A stretch of DNA of 64,000 bases from Peribacillus simplex (lineage in GTDB: Bacteria > Bacillota > Bacilli > Bacillales > DSM-1321). The position numbers and the translations under genes were made by a program. The notes below the pieces were generated by a model. It was not told the DNA's origin. It searched no databases and saw nothing but the letters and a program-made list of their open reading frames with translations. Of this stretch, positions 17,857 through 27,031 are shown in pieces. Numbering within the stretch: the stretch's first letter is position 1; every line of letters begins with the position of its first letter. The stretch spans positions 3,934,001 through 3,998,000 of the forward strand of contig NZ_CP011008.1 of assembly GCF_001578185.1 (NCBI RefSeq). Reading direction: 5' to 3'.

Positions 17857-20800
17857 ATGAATAATAATCAAAAAGATAGATTTCAAACAGCATGGAAACA
17901 GATAACCCGTTTTTTAAAAAATGAAAAAACACAAAAAAATGCAAGGGTTACATACCAAGTCATTTGGAACCTAACGTTGATCCTCATTATTGTTGGGGTT
18001 CTAGGATTCTCATTCGCAGGCGGCGTTGGAGCTGGCTATTTCGCTGCCCTCGTCAAAGATGAGCCGGTACGCTCAAAGGAAGATTTAAAAAAAGACATCT
18101 ACAATTACGAAGAGACCTCTGAGGTATACTTTGCTGATGACGTATACTTGGGCAAGCTTAAGAGTGACCTTGAGCGTGAAGAAGTGTCCATCGATAAAGT
18201 ATCGGAGTATCTTAAAAATGCAGTCATCGCTACAGAAGATGAGTATTTTTATGAACATGACGGGGTTGTCCCGAAAGCTATCCTGCGTGCCATTTACCAG
18301 GAATTTACGAATGCATCCGTCCAATCGGGAGGAAGCACTTTAACACAGCAGCTCATTAAAAACCAAATCCTGACCAACGAAGTATCATTTGATCGGAAAG
18401 CAAAAGAAATCCTGCTTGCACTCCGGGTCGAAAAGTTCTTTGAAAAAGAAGAGATTTTGGAAACCTACTTAAATGTCTCCACTCTGGGGCGAAATTCTTC
18501 CGGTCGGAACATCGCTGGTGTAGAGTCCGCCGCTGAAGGTATTTTCGGCGTGGAGGCCAAAGATCTGACACTGCCCCAATCTGCCTTTATTGCTGGATTG
18601 CCGCAAAGTCCTTTCGGTTATACACCGTATACCCAGCAAGGAAAACTGAAAGAAAATCAAGAACCCGGCATCAACCGGATGAAAACCGTTTTAAAACGGA
18701 TGTATAGTAATGGATACATAACAAAAGAAGAGTATGATAAAGCAAGCGCATACGACATAACCAAAGACTTTATCGGTAAAAAGGCGTTGCCATCGGAGAA
18801 ATATCCTTGGCTCACCCAGGAAATTGAAAAACGCTCCATCGAAATCCTTTCTGTCAGTCTGGCAAAAGAAGATGGATATGAAGAGAAAGATTTAAAGGAT
18901 AAAGATTTAAAAGAACAATATGTAGCACTTGCCGATCGCAAGCTGCGTCAAAACGGCTATCAGATCTATACGACGGTCAATAAAAAGATATATGATAAAA
19001 TGCAGGAAGTTACGAAAAACTATCCGAATTTCGGATACGATAAAGCGGGCGAGCCCGTTGAAGCCGGGGCTATTCTAATCGAAAATAAAACAGGAAAAAT
19101 CATCAGTTTCGTAGGTGGCCGTGATTTCAAGCGGAAACAGACGAACCATGCAACCGCATCACATCGATCAAACGGATCAACGATGAAGCCTTTGCTCATA
19201 TATGGTCCAGGCATCGAGCTGGGCAAAATCTCACCTGGCAGCGTATCGGCCAACGTGCCCATTTCCATTCCGGCAGGCAGCCAAGCGTGGAGCCCAGGAA
19301 ACTATGGCGGCGGCAGCTATACGGGAGTATCGACTGCCCGCGAGGCCTTAAAGAATTCCTATAATATTCCGGCAGCGCTCTTTTACAAGAAAATAATCAA
19401 CCTGAGCCCCGCTTCCTATTTAGAGAAAATGGGATTCTCCACCGTGACGAAAGGGGATTACTCCCATCTGTCCATGTCATTAGGTGCCATGGACAAAGGT
19501 GTAACCGTTGAAGAAAACGTCAACGCGTTTGGCACATTTGCCAATTCAGGGGAATTCATCGATGCTTATATGATCGATAAAATCGTTTCGAAAGATGGCA
19601 AGGTCATCTATCAGCATAAAGTGAAACCAGTGGATGTTTTCTCACCACAAGCCGCTTACCTGACGCTTGATATGATGCGCGATGTCGTAAACAGCGGGAC
19701 GGCCGCTTCGGTCAGGAACCGACTTGCTTTCTCAAGCGATTGGGCAGGTAAGACCGGAACTTCCCAAAACTACTGGGACGCATGGTTCGTCGCCACCAAC
19801 CCTAATGTATCATTCGGTACATGGCTGGGTTATGATACACCGAAATCCTTGCAAGGGACCTACAATGGTCTTGAATATAATAAACGGAATATATATTATT
19901 GGGCAGATCTGATCAATGCCGCATATAAAGTCGACCCGAAACTCGTCGATCCCGATAAGCGGTTTGAAATGCCTGGCGGAATTGTCAGCCGTTCCTTCTG
20001 TGCCGTTTCAGGACTGCTCCCTTCAAGTGCATGCCAAAAGGCAGGGCTTGTAAAATCAGATTTATTCATCGCCAAATATGCTCCATCCAAGGCGGATGAT
20101 AGTTTCATAGATGGACAATATGTATCAGTCGGCAGTAAACGCTACGCAGCCCTTCCGCAAACACCTGGCGAATTCACGAGCGGCGGGTTCATGCTCAATC
20201 CAGATTCGTTCGCAGATATCGGATTGCAATATGTGATTGACCCGGGATCCGTTATTCCCGGAGGCGAAAAATCAGGAAATGTCGTCGGGGCGAAAGCGAA
20301 ATTGAATGATAATGGCAAAGTACCCGATCCCCTATCCATAACGATCAGTAACGATAAGATTACATGGGGCCTGCATCATGAAGGAGATGTCGTCGGTTAT
20401 CGTGTCTATAAAGACGGCAAAAAAGTGGCGAGCATCAATGCTGGTGAGAGTCTTGTTTACAAAGTCGGCTCAGGCGGTTCCTATTATGTAACGGCCGTAG
20501 ACATAGTCGGTAAAGAATCAGCCCCTTCTCAGCGTGTTGAAAGCGGCGCTAAAAAGACAGGTTCAAAAGAAGATTCGACTAAAAATAAAGATGATCGCGG
20601 AAATGATAAAATAACTCAAGAAGTTAAAAAACCAGACTCAAAAGAAGAGAACGGTAAACCAGATAAAGAAAAAGAAAAAGACACAAATAAAGATATAGAT
20701 AAAGATATAGATAAAGAGCAAAATCAAGACAAAGATCAAGACAAAGGGAATATAGACAAAGAAGATACAGAGACCGACAAAGATAAAGATACAGTCAATG

Positions 20801-20868
20801 ATAAAGATAAAGATACAGTCAATGATAAAGATAAAGACACAGATAAAGCTGAAGAAGAGGAAGAATGA
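17857..20868 (+). CDS. Class A penicillin-binding protein with FN3-like domain and charged repeat tail
   Basis: A 1003-residue bifunctional peptidoglycan synthase. A short cytoplasmic part is followed by one transmembrane helix (residues ~45-70), a GT51 glycosyltransferase domain (ATEDEYFYEHDG near 125, then GGSTLTQQLIKN) and a transpeptidase domain with STMK (~440), SYN (~501) and KTGTS (~632). A fibronectin-III-like domain spans ~810-890. The last ~100 residues are a low-complexity Lys/Asp/Glu tail with 8-residue repeats. It has no evident counterpart at this place in B. subtilis; it is distinct from typical ponA context. AGGGGGT precedes the ATG and a TATAAT lies at about 17834. Confidence 0.92.
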   Translation: MNNNQKDRFQTAWKQITRFLKNEKTQKNARVTYQVIWNLTLILIIVGVLGFSFAGGVGAGYFAALVKDEPVRSKEDLKKDIYNYEETSEVYFADDVYLGKLKSDLEREEVSIDKVSEYLKNAVIATEDEYFYEHDGVVPKAILRAIYQEFTNASVQSGGSTLTQQLIKNQILTNEVSFDRKAKEILLALRVEKFFEKEEILETYLNVSTLGRNSSGRNIAGVESAAEGIFGVEAKDLTLPQSAFIAGLPQSPFGYTPYTQQGKLKENQEPGINRMKTVLKRMYSNGYITKEEYDKASAYDITKDFIGKKALPSEKYPWLTQEIEKRSIEILSVSLAKEDGYEEKDLKDKDLKEQYVALADRKLRQNGYQIYTTVNKKIYDKMQEVTKNYPNFGYDKAGEPVEAGAILIENKTGKIISFVGGRDFKRKQTNHATASHRSNGSTMKPLLIYGPGIELGKISPGSVSANVPISIPAGSQAWSPGNYGGGSYTGVSTAREALKNSYNIPAALFYKKIINLSPASYLEKMGFSTVTKGDYSHLSMSLGAMDKGVTVEENVNAFGTFANSGEFIDAYMIDKIVSKDGKVIYQHKVKPVDVFSPQAAYLTLDMMRDVVNSGTAASVRNRLAFSSDWAGKTGTSQNYWDAWFVATNPNVSFGTWLGYDTPKSLQGTYNGLEYNKRNIYYWADLINAAYKVDPKLVDPDKRFEMPGGIVSRSFCAVSGLLPSSACQKAGLVKSDLFIAKYAPSKADDSFIDGQYVSVGSKRYAALPQTPGEFTSGGFMLNPDSFADIGLQYVIDPGSVIPGGEKSGNVVGAKAKLNDNGKVPDPLSITISNDKITWGLHHEGDVVGYRVYKDGKKVASINAGESLVYKVGSGGSYYVTAVDIVGKESAPSQRVESGAKKTGSKEDSTKNKDDRGNDKITQEVKKPDSKEENGKPDKEKEKDTNKDIDKDIDKEQNQDKDQDKGNIDKEDTETDKDKDTVNDKDKDTVNDKDKDTDKAEEEEE
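20776..20847 (+). repeat. Three tandem 24-bp units inside the PBP tail
   Basis: Three 24-bp units (GATAAAGATAAAGATACAGTCAAT and variants) encode KDKDTVND-type octapeptides. The first two differ by one base, and the last diverges in its second half. Such slippage-prone units may vary between strains. Confidence 0.85.
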
Positions 20869-20883
20869 CACTCTTTTTGAAGT

Positions 20884-20921
20884 GAAACAGGCTGTCGGGG
20901 ATTTCCCGACAGCCTGTTTCA
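20884..20921 (+). terminator. Terminator of the PBP gene
   Basis: Long perfect stem GAAACAGGCTGTCGGG / CCCGACAGCCTGTTTC with a short loop, 16 bases after the stop codon. Confidence 0.85.
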
Positions 20922-20962
20922 TTATAATCTCCCACACTGATTCGACTAATGTTCCCGAACTC

Positions 20963-21004
20963 AAAAAAAAGGCATCCATGCAATTGACCATGGATGCCTT
21001 TTAA
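20963..21004 (-). terminator. Terminator of acsA
   Basis: Minus-strand stem AAAAGGCATCCATGG / CATGGATGCCTTTTT with a T tract, about 30 bases downstream of acsA. Confidence 0.87.
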
Positions 21005-21034
21005 TTTTCATCTAAAATCAGGATGCCCAGCGTT

Positions 21035-22753
21035 TCAATCCTCCATCGATGATAAATCACCAGTTGGGAGATCCAGTTCCCAAGCTTTCAAGACACGGCG
21101 CATGATTTTCCCGCTTCTTGTTTTAGGAAGTTTATCCCTGAATTCAATTTCACGCGGCGCCGCATGTGCTGCGAGACCATTCTTTACGAATTGGCGAATT
21201 TCTTCAATCAGCTCATCGTTTGCATCGTATCCGTCACGGAGGGCTATAAATGCTTTGATAATTTCCCCCCGAACTGGATCGGGCTTACCGATGACCCCCG
21301 CTTCAGCTACGGCTGGGTGCTCGACCAACTTGCTTTCCACTTCGAAAGGTCCGACTCTTTCCCCTGCTGTCATGATGACATCATCAACCCGGCCTTGGAA
21401 CCAGAAATAACCATCTTCATCCATATAAGCGGAATCACCGGAAACATACCAATCACCTGGCATAAAGTAAGATTCATATTTTGATTCATTATTCCAGACA
21501 GTCTTCATCATCGAAGGCCATCCTTTCTTGATGGCCAGGTTCCCCATTCTGTGCGGTGGAAGCTCGATGCCTTGATCATCCACTATTGCCGCTTTCACAC
21601 CAGGAATCGGTTTACCCATCGAACCCGGTTTGATTTCCAGGCAAGGATAATTGCATATGACCTGAGCCCCGGTCTCCGTCATCCACCATGTATCATGGAT
21701 ACGGTGATTGAATACCTTCATTCCCCAGCGCACCACTTCCGGGTTCAACGGTTCACCGACACTTAAAACATGGCGGAGAGAACCCAAATCGAACCGTTTA
21801 ACGATTTCATCACCTGCACCCATCAGCATCCTAAAGGCTGTCGGAGCACTATACCATACCGTGACACCAAAGTCTTCCAAGGTTTTATACCAGGATTCTG
21901 GCTTGAATCGCCCACCTACAATGACATTGGAGGTTCCTGTCAGCCACGGTCCAAAGATACCGTAAGACGTCCCTGTCACCCATCCAGGATCCGCTGTGCA
22001 CCAATACACGTCCTCTTCCTGCAAATCAAGGACCCACCTTGCCGTTTGATAATGCTGGATCATCGCATTATGAACGTGAAGCACCCCTTTTGGCTTCCCT
22101 GTGGAACCTGAGGTATAGTGAAGAATCAGGCCGTCATTCCGATCTACCCATTCGATTTCGAATTTTTTGTCCGATTCTTTTAACTTTTTATTGAAGTGAT
22201 GATACTTTCCTTCTTCTTTTATATTTTCCCCCACTAGGAAAATATGTTTTAAATGGGGTAATTCATCTACTGGGACGCGCGGCAAAAGCTCAGGGGTCGT
22301 CACTATCACACTTGCCTCACTATCTTCAAGGCGATCCCTTACCGCGCCTTCCATGAAGGCTTCGAACAACGGCCCTACGACCGCCCCCGTTTTAATCGCA
22401 CCCAACAATGCAAAATAAAGCTCCGGGGAGCGTGGCATGAAGATGAAAACGCGATCGCCTTTTTCCACATTGGCAATGTTCCTGAACACATTGGCCGCTT
22501 GGTTCGTATAATCTTTCATTTCCTTGAAAGTATACTTTTCATTTCTTTTATCGTCTTTGTAATAAAGGGCTACTTTGTTCTTTTTATATGTTTCAACATG
22601 GCGGTCAATGGCTTCATATGCAAGATTCACTTTACCTGTTTCAGACCAGGAAAATTCCTTTTCCGTCTCGGACCAGTCAAATTTCTTGTATTTTTCATCG
22701 TAATTCTTTAAATTAAAATTACCTTCCACTACTGGCAACGCTTTCACATTCAT
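21035..22753 (-). CDS. acsA: Acetyl-CoA synthetase
   Basis: AMP-forming acetate:CoA ligase of 572 residues from the ATG at 22753 (AGGGGGAG site), the same length as B. subtilis AcsA; the longer open frame to 22843 has no ribosome site and crosses the promoter. Motifs: YTSGSTGKPKG, the WWMTETG adenylate motif, GRVDDVIMTAGERVGPFEVE and the C-terminal PKTRSGK. The lysine of that motif is residue 549, the acetylation site controlled by AcuA/AcuC in B. subtilis. It activates acetate for growth once glucose is used and is divergent from acuABC. Confidence 0.97.
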   Translation of the reverse strand: MNVKALPVVEGNFNLKNYDEKYKKFDWSETEKEFSWSETGKVNLAYEAIDRHVETYKKNKVALYYKDDKRNEKYTFKEMKDYTNQAANVFRNIANVEKGDRVFIFMPRSPELYFALLGAIKTGAVVGPLFEAFMEGAVRDRLEDSEASVIVTTPELLPRVPVDELPHLKHIFLVGENIKEEGKYHHFNKKLKESDKKFEIEWVDRNDGLILHYTSGSTGKPKGVLHVHNAMIQHYQTARWVLDLQEEDVYWCTADPGWVTGTSYGIFGPWLTGTSNVIVGGRFKPESWYKTLEDFGVTVWYSAPTAFRMLMGAGDEIVKRFDLGSLRHVLSVGEPLNPEVVRWGMKVFNHRIHDTWWMTETGAQVICNYPCLEIKPGSMGKPIPGVKAAIVDDQGIELPPHRMGNLAIKKGWPSMMKTVWNNESKYESYFMPGDWYVSGDSAYMDEDGYFWFQGRVDDVIMTAGERVGPFEVESKLVEHPAVAEAGVIGKPDPVRGEIIKAFIALRDGYDANDELIEEIRQFVKNGLAAHAAPREIEFRDKLPKTRSGKIMRRVLKAWELDLPTGDLSSMED

Positions 22754-22789
22754 ATGGCAAACTCCCCCTCTATTCGGCTCTATATTTTC

Positions 22790-22818
22790 ATTATAGTATA
22801 AAAACGCAATTATCTCAA
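22790..22818 (-). promoter_or_regulatory. Sigma-A promoter of acsA
   Basis: On the minus strand TTGAGA (22813-22818) and TATAAT (22790-22795) are exactly 17 bp apart, placing the transcript start roughly 25-30 bp upstream of the acsA ATG. A weak cre-like sequence lies within the spacer (see findings). Confidence 0.8.
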
Positions 22819-22960
22819 TTTTTAAAATATTCAACACTTCCATATTAGGGAAAATCTTTCTTGATGAATTTTGAAAATCTTATAGTTATTATGAGTTCAT
22901 ATCGATAGCGGATATATGGGAAGCACTGTAACAAAAGATTCATATAAACCTTGAACTTTC

Positions 22961-22989
22961 TGCATTATGCCACTTTTTTTATGTATAAT
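22961..22989 (+). promoter_or_regulatory. Candidate promoter of acuABC
   Basis: A perfect TATAAT at 22984-22989 is preceded 17 bp upstream by TGCATT, a poor -35. A weak -35 would fit a promoter helped by an activator, but that is inference. Confidence 0.45.
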
Positions 22990-23086
22990 TTATGTAAGCT
23001 TTCCATTCGGCCAGTTTTAAAAGCAATGCTCCTTATGCTTGAATGCGAGAGTTATAAGATTACTATTTTACAAGGGTGGTGAAAGA

Positions 23087-23719
23087 ATGGAATATAATAA
23101 GACCTTTTATACTAAGGAACTGCAGACATTAAGCGGGACGCTCATCATCGAGGGGCCGTTAAACGGGGAAAAAATGTCCGCTTATGAGTTTCACGAAGAC
23201 TTGGTCGCCTTCCGCCCGCCTGCTTTGCAGCATAAAGCTTTAATAGAGATTGCTGACTTGCCTGAAGGCAGGATCTTTATCGCCCGTGAAAAGGAAACCA
23301 TCGTTGGTTATGTAACTTATTTATATCCCGATCCCTTGGAACGCTGGTCGGAAATCAAGATGGAGGACCTGATAGAGCTTGGTGCAATCGAGGTCATCCC
23401 TAAATACCGGGGTGCCTCCGTCGGGAAGAACTTAATCAGCCTTTCCATGGAAGACGATTCGGTCGAAGACTTCATCATCATCACCACTGAATACTATTGG
23501 CATTGGGACTTGAAAGGGACAGGGCTGAATATTTGGGACTATCGCAAGGTCATGGAAAAAATGATGAGTGCCGGCGACTTGGTCTACTTTGCTACGGATG
23601 ATCCTGAAATCAGTTCCCACCCGGCCAACTGCCTGATGGCCCGCATTGGCAAAAGAGTGCCGCCGGAATCCATCCAGAAATTCGACCAATTGCGTTTTAT
23701 GAATCGGTTCATGTATTAA
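23087..23719 (+). CDS. acuA: Protein acetyltransferase AcuA
   Basis: A 210-residue GNAT-fold acetyltransferase, the same length as B. subtilis AcuA, which acetylates Lys549 of AcsA and inactivates it. Diagnostic blocks include YEFHEDLVAFRPP, the acetyl-CoA region IEVIPKYRGASVGKNLI and the C-terminal SSHPANCLMARIGK. The ATG at 23087 has GGTGGTG upstream; the ORF remains open 16 codons further but without a site. First gene of acuABC. Confidence 0.96.
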   Translation: MEYNKTFYTKELQTLSGTLIIEGPLNGEKMSAYEFHEDLVAFRPPALQHKALIEIADLPEGRIFIAREKETIVGYVTYLYPDPLERWSEIKMEDLIELGAIEVIPKYRGASVGKNLISLSMEDDSVEDFIIITTEYYWHWDLKGTGLNIWDYRKVMEKMMSAGDLVYFATDDPEISSHPANCLMARIGKRVPPESIQKFDQLRFMNRFMY

Positions 23720-23745
23720 AGAGGCGTATAAGAGGAGGAAGGAAT

Positions 23746-24396
23746 ATGATTGTTGAAAAAATAATGAATGAGGATATTATCACTCTTACTCCAACGGATA
23801 CAATCCATAGCGCTGTCTTAATCATTAAGGAGAAACGAATTCGCCATATACCCATTGTCGATGACAGCTTTCAACTTGTCGGATTAGTCAGCGACCGTGA
23901 TATACGGGATGCTGCCCCTTCTATATTCCGCACCGCAGAAAACGAAAATGATTTACAAAAAGCATTATCAACCATCATGAGAACGGATATAATCACAGGG
24001 CACCCGCTAGATTTCGTCGAAGAAATCGGGGCTGTTTTTTGCGATAACAATATCAGCTGCCTTCCAATCGTAAAAGAAAGGAAGTTAGTAGGCATCATAA
24101 CCGGTTCTGATTTGCTTCATTCATACGTTGAGTTGACCGGAGTCAACCAGCCCGGTTCCCAAATCGAAATCAAAATCCCTGATAAGGCAGGTACCCTTCA
24201 TGATATTGCCCGCATTTTCAAAAGGCGCAATTCCAATATCCTGAGCACTCTTGTTTATCCTGAAAAAGATGGGACCGATTATAAGATTCTTGTAATTCGA
24301 GTGCAGACGATGAATCCATTTATGGTGGTGGAGGATTTGAAGAAAGAGGGCTATACCGTTTTATGGCCTAGTCTACCGGGGATTTCCCATGAATGA
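23746..24396 (+). CDS. acuB: AcuB, CBS-ACT protein
   Basis: A 216-residue protein with two CBS domains (residues ~7-58 and ~78-130) and a C-terminal ACT-like domain (~142-210, IEIKIPDKAGTLHDIARIF). Its exact job in acetoin/acetate control is not known; the domains suggest adenylate and amino-acid or small-ligand sensing. It lies 26 bp after acuA and overlaps acuC by 8 bp, so the three are one operon. A GAGGAGGAAGG site precedes the ATG. Confidence 0.93.
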   Translation: MIVEKIMNEDIITLTPTDTIHSAVLIIKEKRIRHIPIVDDSFQLVGLVSDRDIRDAAPSIFRTAENENDLQKALSTIMRTDIITGHPLDFVEEIGAVFCDNNISCLPIVKERKLVGIITGSDLLHSYVELTGVNQPGSQIEIKIPDKAGTLHDIARIFKRRNSNILSTLVYPEKDGTDYKILVIRVQTMNPFMVVEDLKKEGYTVLWPSLPGISHE

Positions 24397-25585
24397 TACA
24401 TCCCTTTTTGTCTATTCGGATGAACTCCTTACCTATAAATTCAACGATGAACATCCGTTCAATCAAAAACGGCTTAAACTCACGCTGGATTTGTTAAAAA
24501 AACACCATGCCATCAGTGATGATCAAATTATCAAGCCAAGAATGGCTACAGATGAAGAATTGGAATTGATCCATGATCAGCATTATGTAAACGCTGTCAG
24601 ATTAGCAGGGCAGGGTAAGCTCCCCCCTGAAAAGGCCATGAATTACGGGCTTGGAACAGAAGATACCCCAATCTTCCCCAGGATGCATGAAGCAAGCGCC
24701 TTGCTTGTAGGCGGTACATTAACTGCGGTTGATGCCGTCATGACCGGCCAGTCCCTGCATGCACTTAATCTTGGAGGGGGCCTGCATCACGGTTTCCGAG
24801 GGAAAGCCTCGGGCTTCTGCATTTATAACGATAGTTCGGTCGCGATTAAATACCTGCAAAAAAAATATGGGGCACGTGTCTTATATGTCGATACTGATGC
24901 ACATCATGGCGACGGAGTCCAATGGTCATTTTATGATGATCCGGATGTATGCACCCTATCCATTCATGAAACGGGACGCTACTTATTTCCCGGCACAGGC
25001 AATATTAACGAACGGGGTCAAGGAACAGGATACGGCTATTCATTCAACATCCCGGTTGATGCATTCACGGAAGATGGCTCCTGGCTCGAATGCTATACAG
25101 TTTCCTTTAAGGAGGTCATTGAATTCTTCAAACCGGATGTCATTTTAACGCAAAACGGAGCGGATTCCCATTATTACGATCCGCTCACCCATTTATCGGC
25201 CACCATGAAGATTTATAGAGAAATACCAAAGTTAGCCCACGAAATGGCTCATAAGTATTGCGAAGGACGGTGGATTGCAGTAGGGGGCGGGGGATATGAT
25301 ATATGGCGCGTCGTCCCGAGGGCTTGGTCGAGGGTCTGGCTTGAAATGACGGATAATGATATATCAGGTCCCTTATCAAAAGAATGGCTTGAATGCTGGC
25401 AGCCTGAGTCCCCAGTTTCGCTACCGAAAGAATGGGATGATATGGAGGATATATACGAACCCATTCCGAGGAAGCCTGAAATTACCGAGAAAAATGCCCT
25501 GACACTTGAAAAGGTTCTATATCCCATTCGGTCTTCCAAGCAAACATCGGCAAGCAAGGACCACAGTAAACCAAAAGATCGTTGA
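24389..25585 (+). CDS. acuC: AcuC lysine deacetylase (histone-deacetylase fold)
   Basis: A 398-residue zinc-dependent deacetylase of the class I HDAC fold that reactivates acetylated AcsA. Landmarks: NLGGGLHHGFRGKASGFCIYND (tandem active-site histidines), VDTDAHHGDGVQ (zinc-binding Asp and His), and GADSHYYDPL. The start at ATG 24389 overlaps the acuB stop. Length agrees with B. subtilis AcuC. It ends at a terminator. Confidence 0.95.
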   Translation: MNDTSLFVYSDELLTYKFNDEHPFNQKRLKLTLDLLKKHHAISDDQIIKPRMATDEELELIHDQHYVNAVRLAGQGKLPPEKAMNYGLGTEDTPIFPRMHEASALLVGGTLTAVDAVMTGQSLHALNLGGGLHHGFRGKASGFCIYNDSSVAIKYLQKKYGARVLYVDTDAHHGDGVQWSFYDDPDVCTLSIHETGRYLFPGTGNINERGQGTGYGYSFNIPVDAFTEDGSWLECYTVSFKEVIEFFKPDVILTQNGADSHYYDPLTHLSATMKIYREIPKLAHEMAHKYCEGRWIAVGGGGYDIWRVVPRAWSRVWLEMTDNDISGPLSKEWLECWQPESPVSLPKEWDDMEDIYEPIPRKPEITEKNALTLEKVLYPIRSSKQTSASKDHSKPKDR

Positions 25586-25602
25586 AAAACGATCTTTTTT
25601 TT
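25573..25602 (+). terminator. acuABC terminator
   Basis: AAAAGATCGTT / AACGATCTTTT hairpin with a T run, overlapping the last codons of acuC. Confidence 0.88.
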
Positions 25603-25607
25603 AAGAA

Positions 25608-25640
25608 ACAAAAGAGAGTGCCCCCAGGACACTCTCCAAA
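25608..25640 (-). terminator. ccpA terminator
   Basis: Minus-strand stem GAGAGTG / CACTCTC followed by TTTTGTTT, just downstream of the ccpA stop. Confidence 0.8.
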
Positions 25641-25645
25641 CCAGC

Positions 25646-26650
25646 TTATTTCGTTGATTGACGATTTTCAATCCGATGTGGCAGGATCACTTTTTCATGA
25701 CCTTCCTCCACTTCTTCTTTATTCATCAACTTTGTCAGAAGCCTCATCGCAACGGCACCAATATCATATAAAGGTTGAACGATCGTCGTGATTTGCGGTC
25801 GCACCATCAATGTCAATCTCGTATTGTCGAAGCTGATCACTTCAAAGTCTTCCGGTACATTATACCCTTTGTCCTGTGCCGCATGGACAATTCCAAGCGC
25901 CATTTCATCAGCACTGGCGATGAATGCCGTCGGTTTCTCTTCAGCTTCCAGTGACTTTTCAAAAGATTCGATTCCTGAATCATATGTATAATCGCCTTCA
26001 ACAATATAGCTTTCATCGAAAGTAAGCCCAGCTTCTTTCAACCCTCGTTTATAACCAGTCAATTTCTTTTCATCAATCAGCGCGGAAGGATTTCCGCTTA
26101 CAAAAGCGATATGCTTGTGGCCTTTTTTAGCAAAGAAGGTCACTGCGTCGAATGCCGCCGCCTCATAATCAATATTAACCGATGGAACTTGTCCGCTTTC
26201 ATCCACCGAACCTGCCAGAACGATTGGAACGGGTGAATTCTTAAACTCTTTGACATGCTCATCAGAAATGTTACCGCCCATGAATACGATACCATCCACT
26301 TGTTTTCCAAGCATCGTATTCAACAAATGGAATTCCTTATCTATATTCTCATCGGAACTGCTTAGAATGATATTGTATTTATACATGGTGGCTATATCTT
26401 CTATGCCTCGTGCCAATTCGGCAAAAAAGATGCTCGAGATATCCGGAATTATGACCCCGACTGTTGTTGTTTTCTTGCTGGCAAGACCCCTTGCCACTGC
26501 ATTGGGACGGTACCCCAACTTCTCGATCACATCCGAAACTTTCTTCCTTGTTGCAGGCTTTACATTCGGATTCCCGTTAACTACACGGGAAACGGTGGCC
26601 ATGGAAACATTCGCCTCACGCGCCACATCATAAATGGTTATATTATTCAT
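25646..26650 (-). CDS. ccpA: Catabolite control protein A
   Basis: A 334-residue LacI/GalR-family regulator that binds cre sites with HPr-Ser46-P. The N-terminal helix-turn-helix and hinge ([23 protein letters not shown], then [20 protein letters not shown]) are textbook CcpA. The effector domain fills the rest. GGAGGAATGG precedes ATG 26650. It sits between acuC and aroA as in B. subtilis and probably controls the acetate genes next door. Confidence 0.97.
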   Translation of the reverse strand: MNNITIYDVAREANVSMATVSRVVNGNPNVKPATRKKVSDVIEKLGYRPNAVARGLASKKTTTVGVIIPDISSIFFAELARGIEDIATMYKYNIILSSSDENIDKEFHLLNTMLGKQVDGIVFMGGNISDEHVKEFKNSPVPIVLAGSVDESGQVPSVNIDYEAAAFDAVTFFAKKGHKHIAFVSGNPSALIDEKKLTGYKRGLKEAGLTFDESYIVEGDYTYDSGIESFEKSLEAEEKPTAFIASADEMALGIVHAAQDKGYNVPEDFEVISFDNTRLTLMVRPQITTIVQPLYDIGAVAMRLLTKLMNKEEVEEGHEKVILPHRIENRQSTK

Positions 26651-26971
26651 TCATCCATTCCTCCATTTCTTTCATTTTCCCCATAAAAGACCCGAATTAT
26701 TTCGGGAAAAATTCTTTTATGCGTTTTCCTCTATAAGGAAGATTATTTTAGGAACGATCTGCCTAACAAAAAATGCAGTCCTACTCTCTTCTCAGTCAAA
26801 GATTCAATACCCTTTTCAAGTATAAAATTCACATAGATATCACTTTATGTATGACTCAATCTTCCGAACAGTTCTCATTCTTGTTATTTATCATACGATA
26901 GTCGAATCTTTCCTGCAATCCAATAGTGCCTATTTCGATGCTTTTTCTGCAAAAACAAGTATTTTACCATT
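26651..26971. other. Intergenic region between ccpA and aroA
   Basis: About 320 bp that should hold the ccpA promoter. No open frame, RNA or clear -35/-10 pair was recognised by eye. Confidence 0.4.
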
Positions 26972-27002
26972 AAAAATAGCCCTTGCCAAGGAGGTAAGGG
27001 CC
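26972..27002 (-). terminator. aroA terminator
   Basis: Minus-strand stem GCCCTTACC / GGCAAGGGC (one mismatch) followed by TATTTTTAAT, about 30 bp after the aroA stop. Confidence 0.7.
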
Positions 27003-27031
27003 GTAAGTAGATATTTTAAAGACTTTCCAGC

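Noticed and set aside
20776..20847. Short regular repeats that might suggest a CRISPR-like array
   Set aside because: Units are contiguous and in frame within a coding sequence, with no spacers and no cas genes nearby.
20638..20991. 117-residue hydrophobic antisense frame opposite the PBP tail
   Set aside because: It is the mirror of Lys/Asp-rich codons (which read as Phe/Ile/Val on the other strand), not a real membrane protein.
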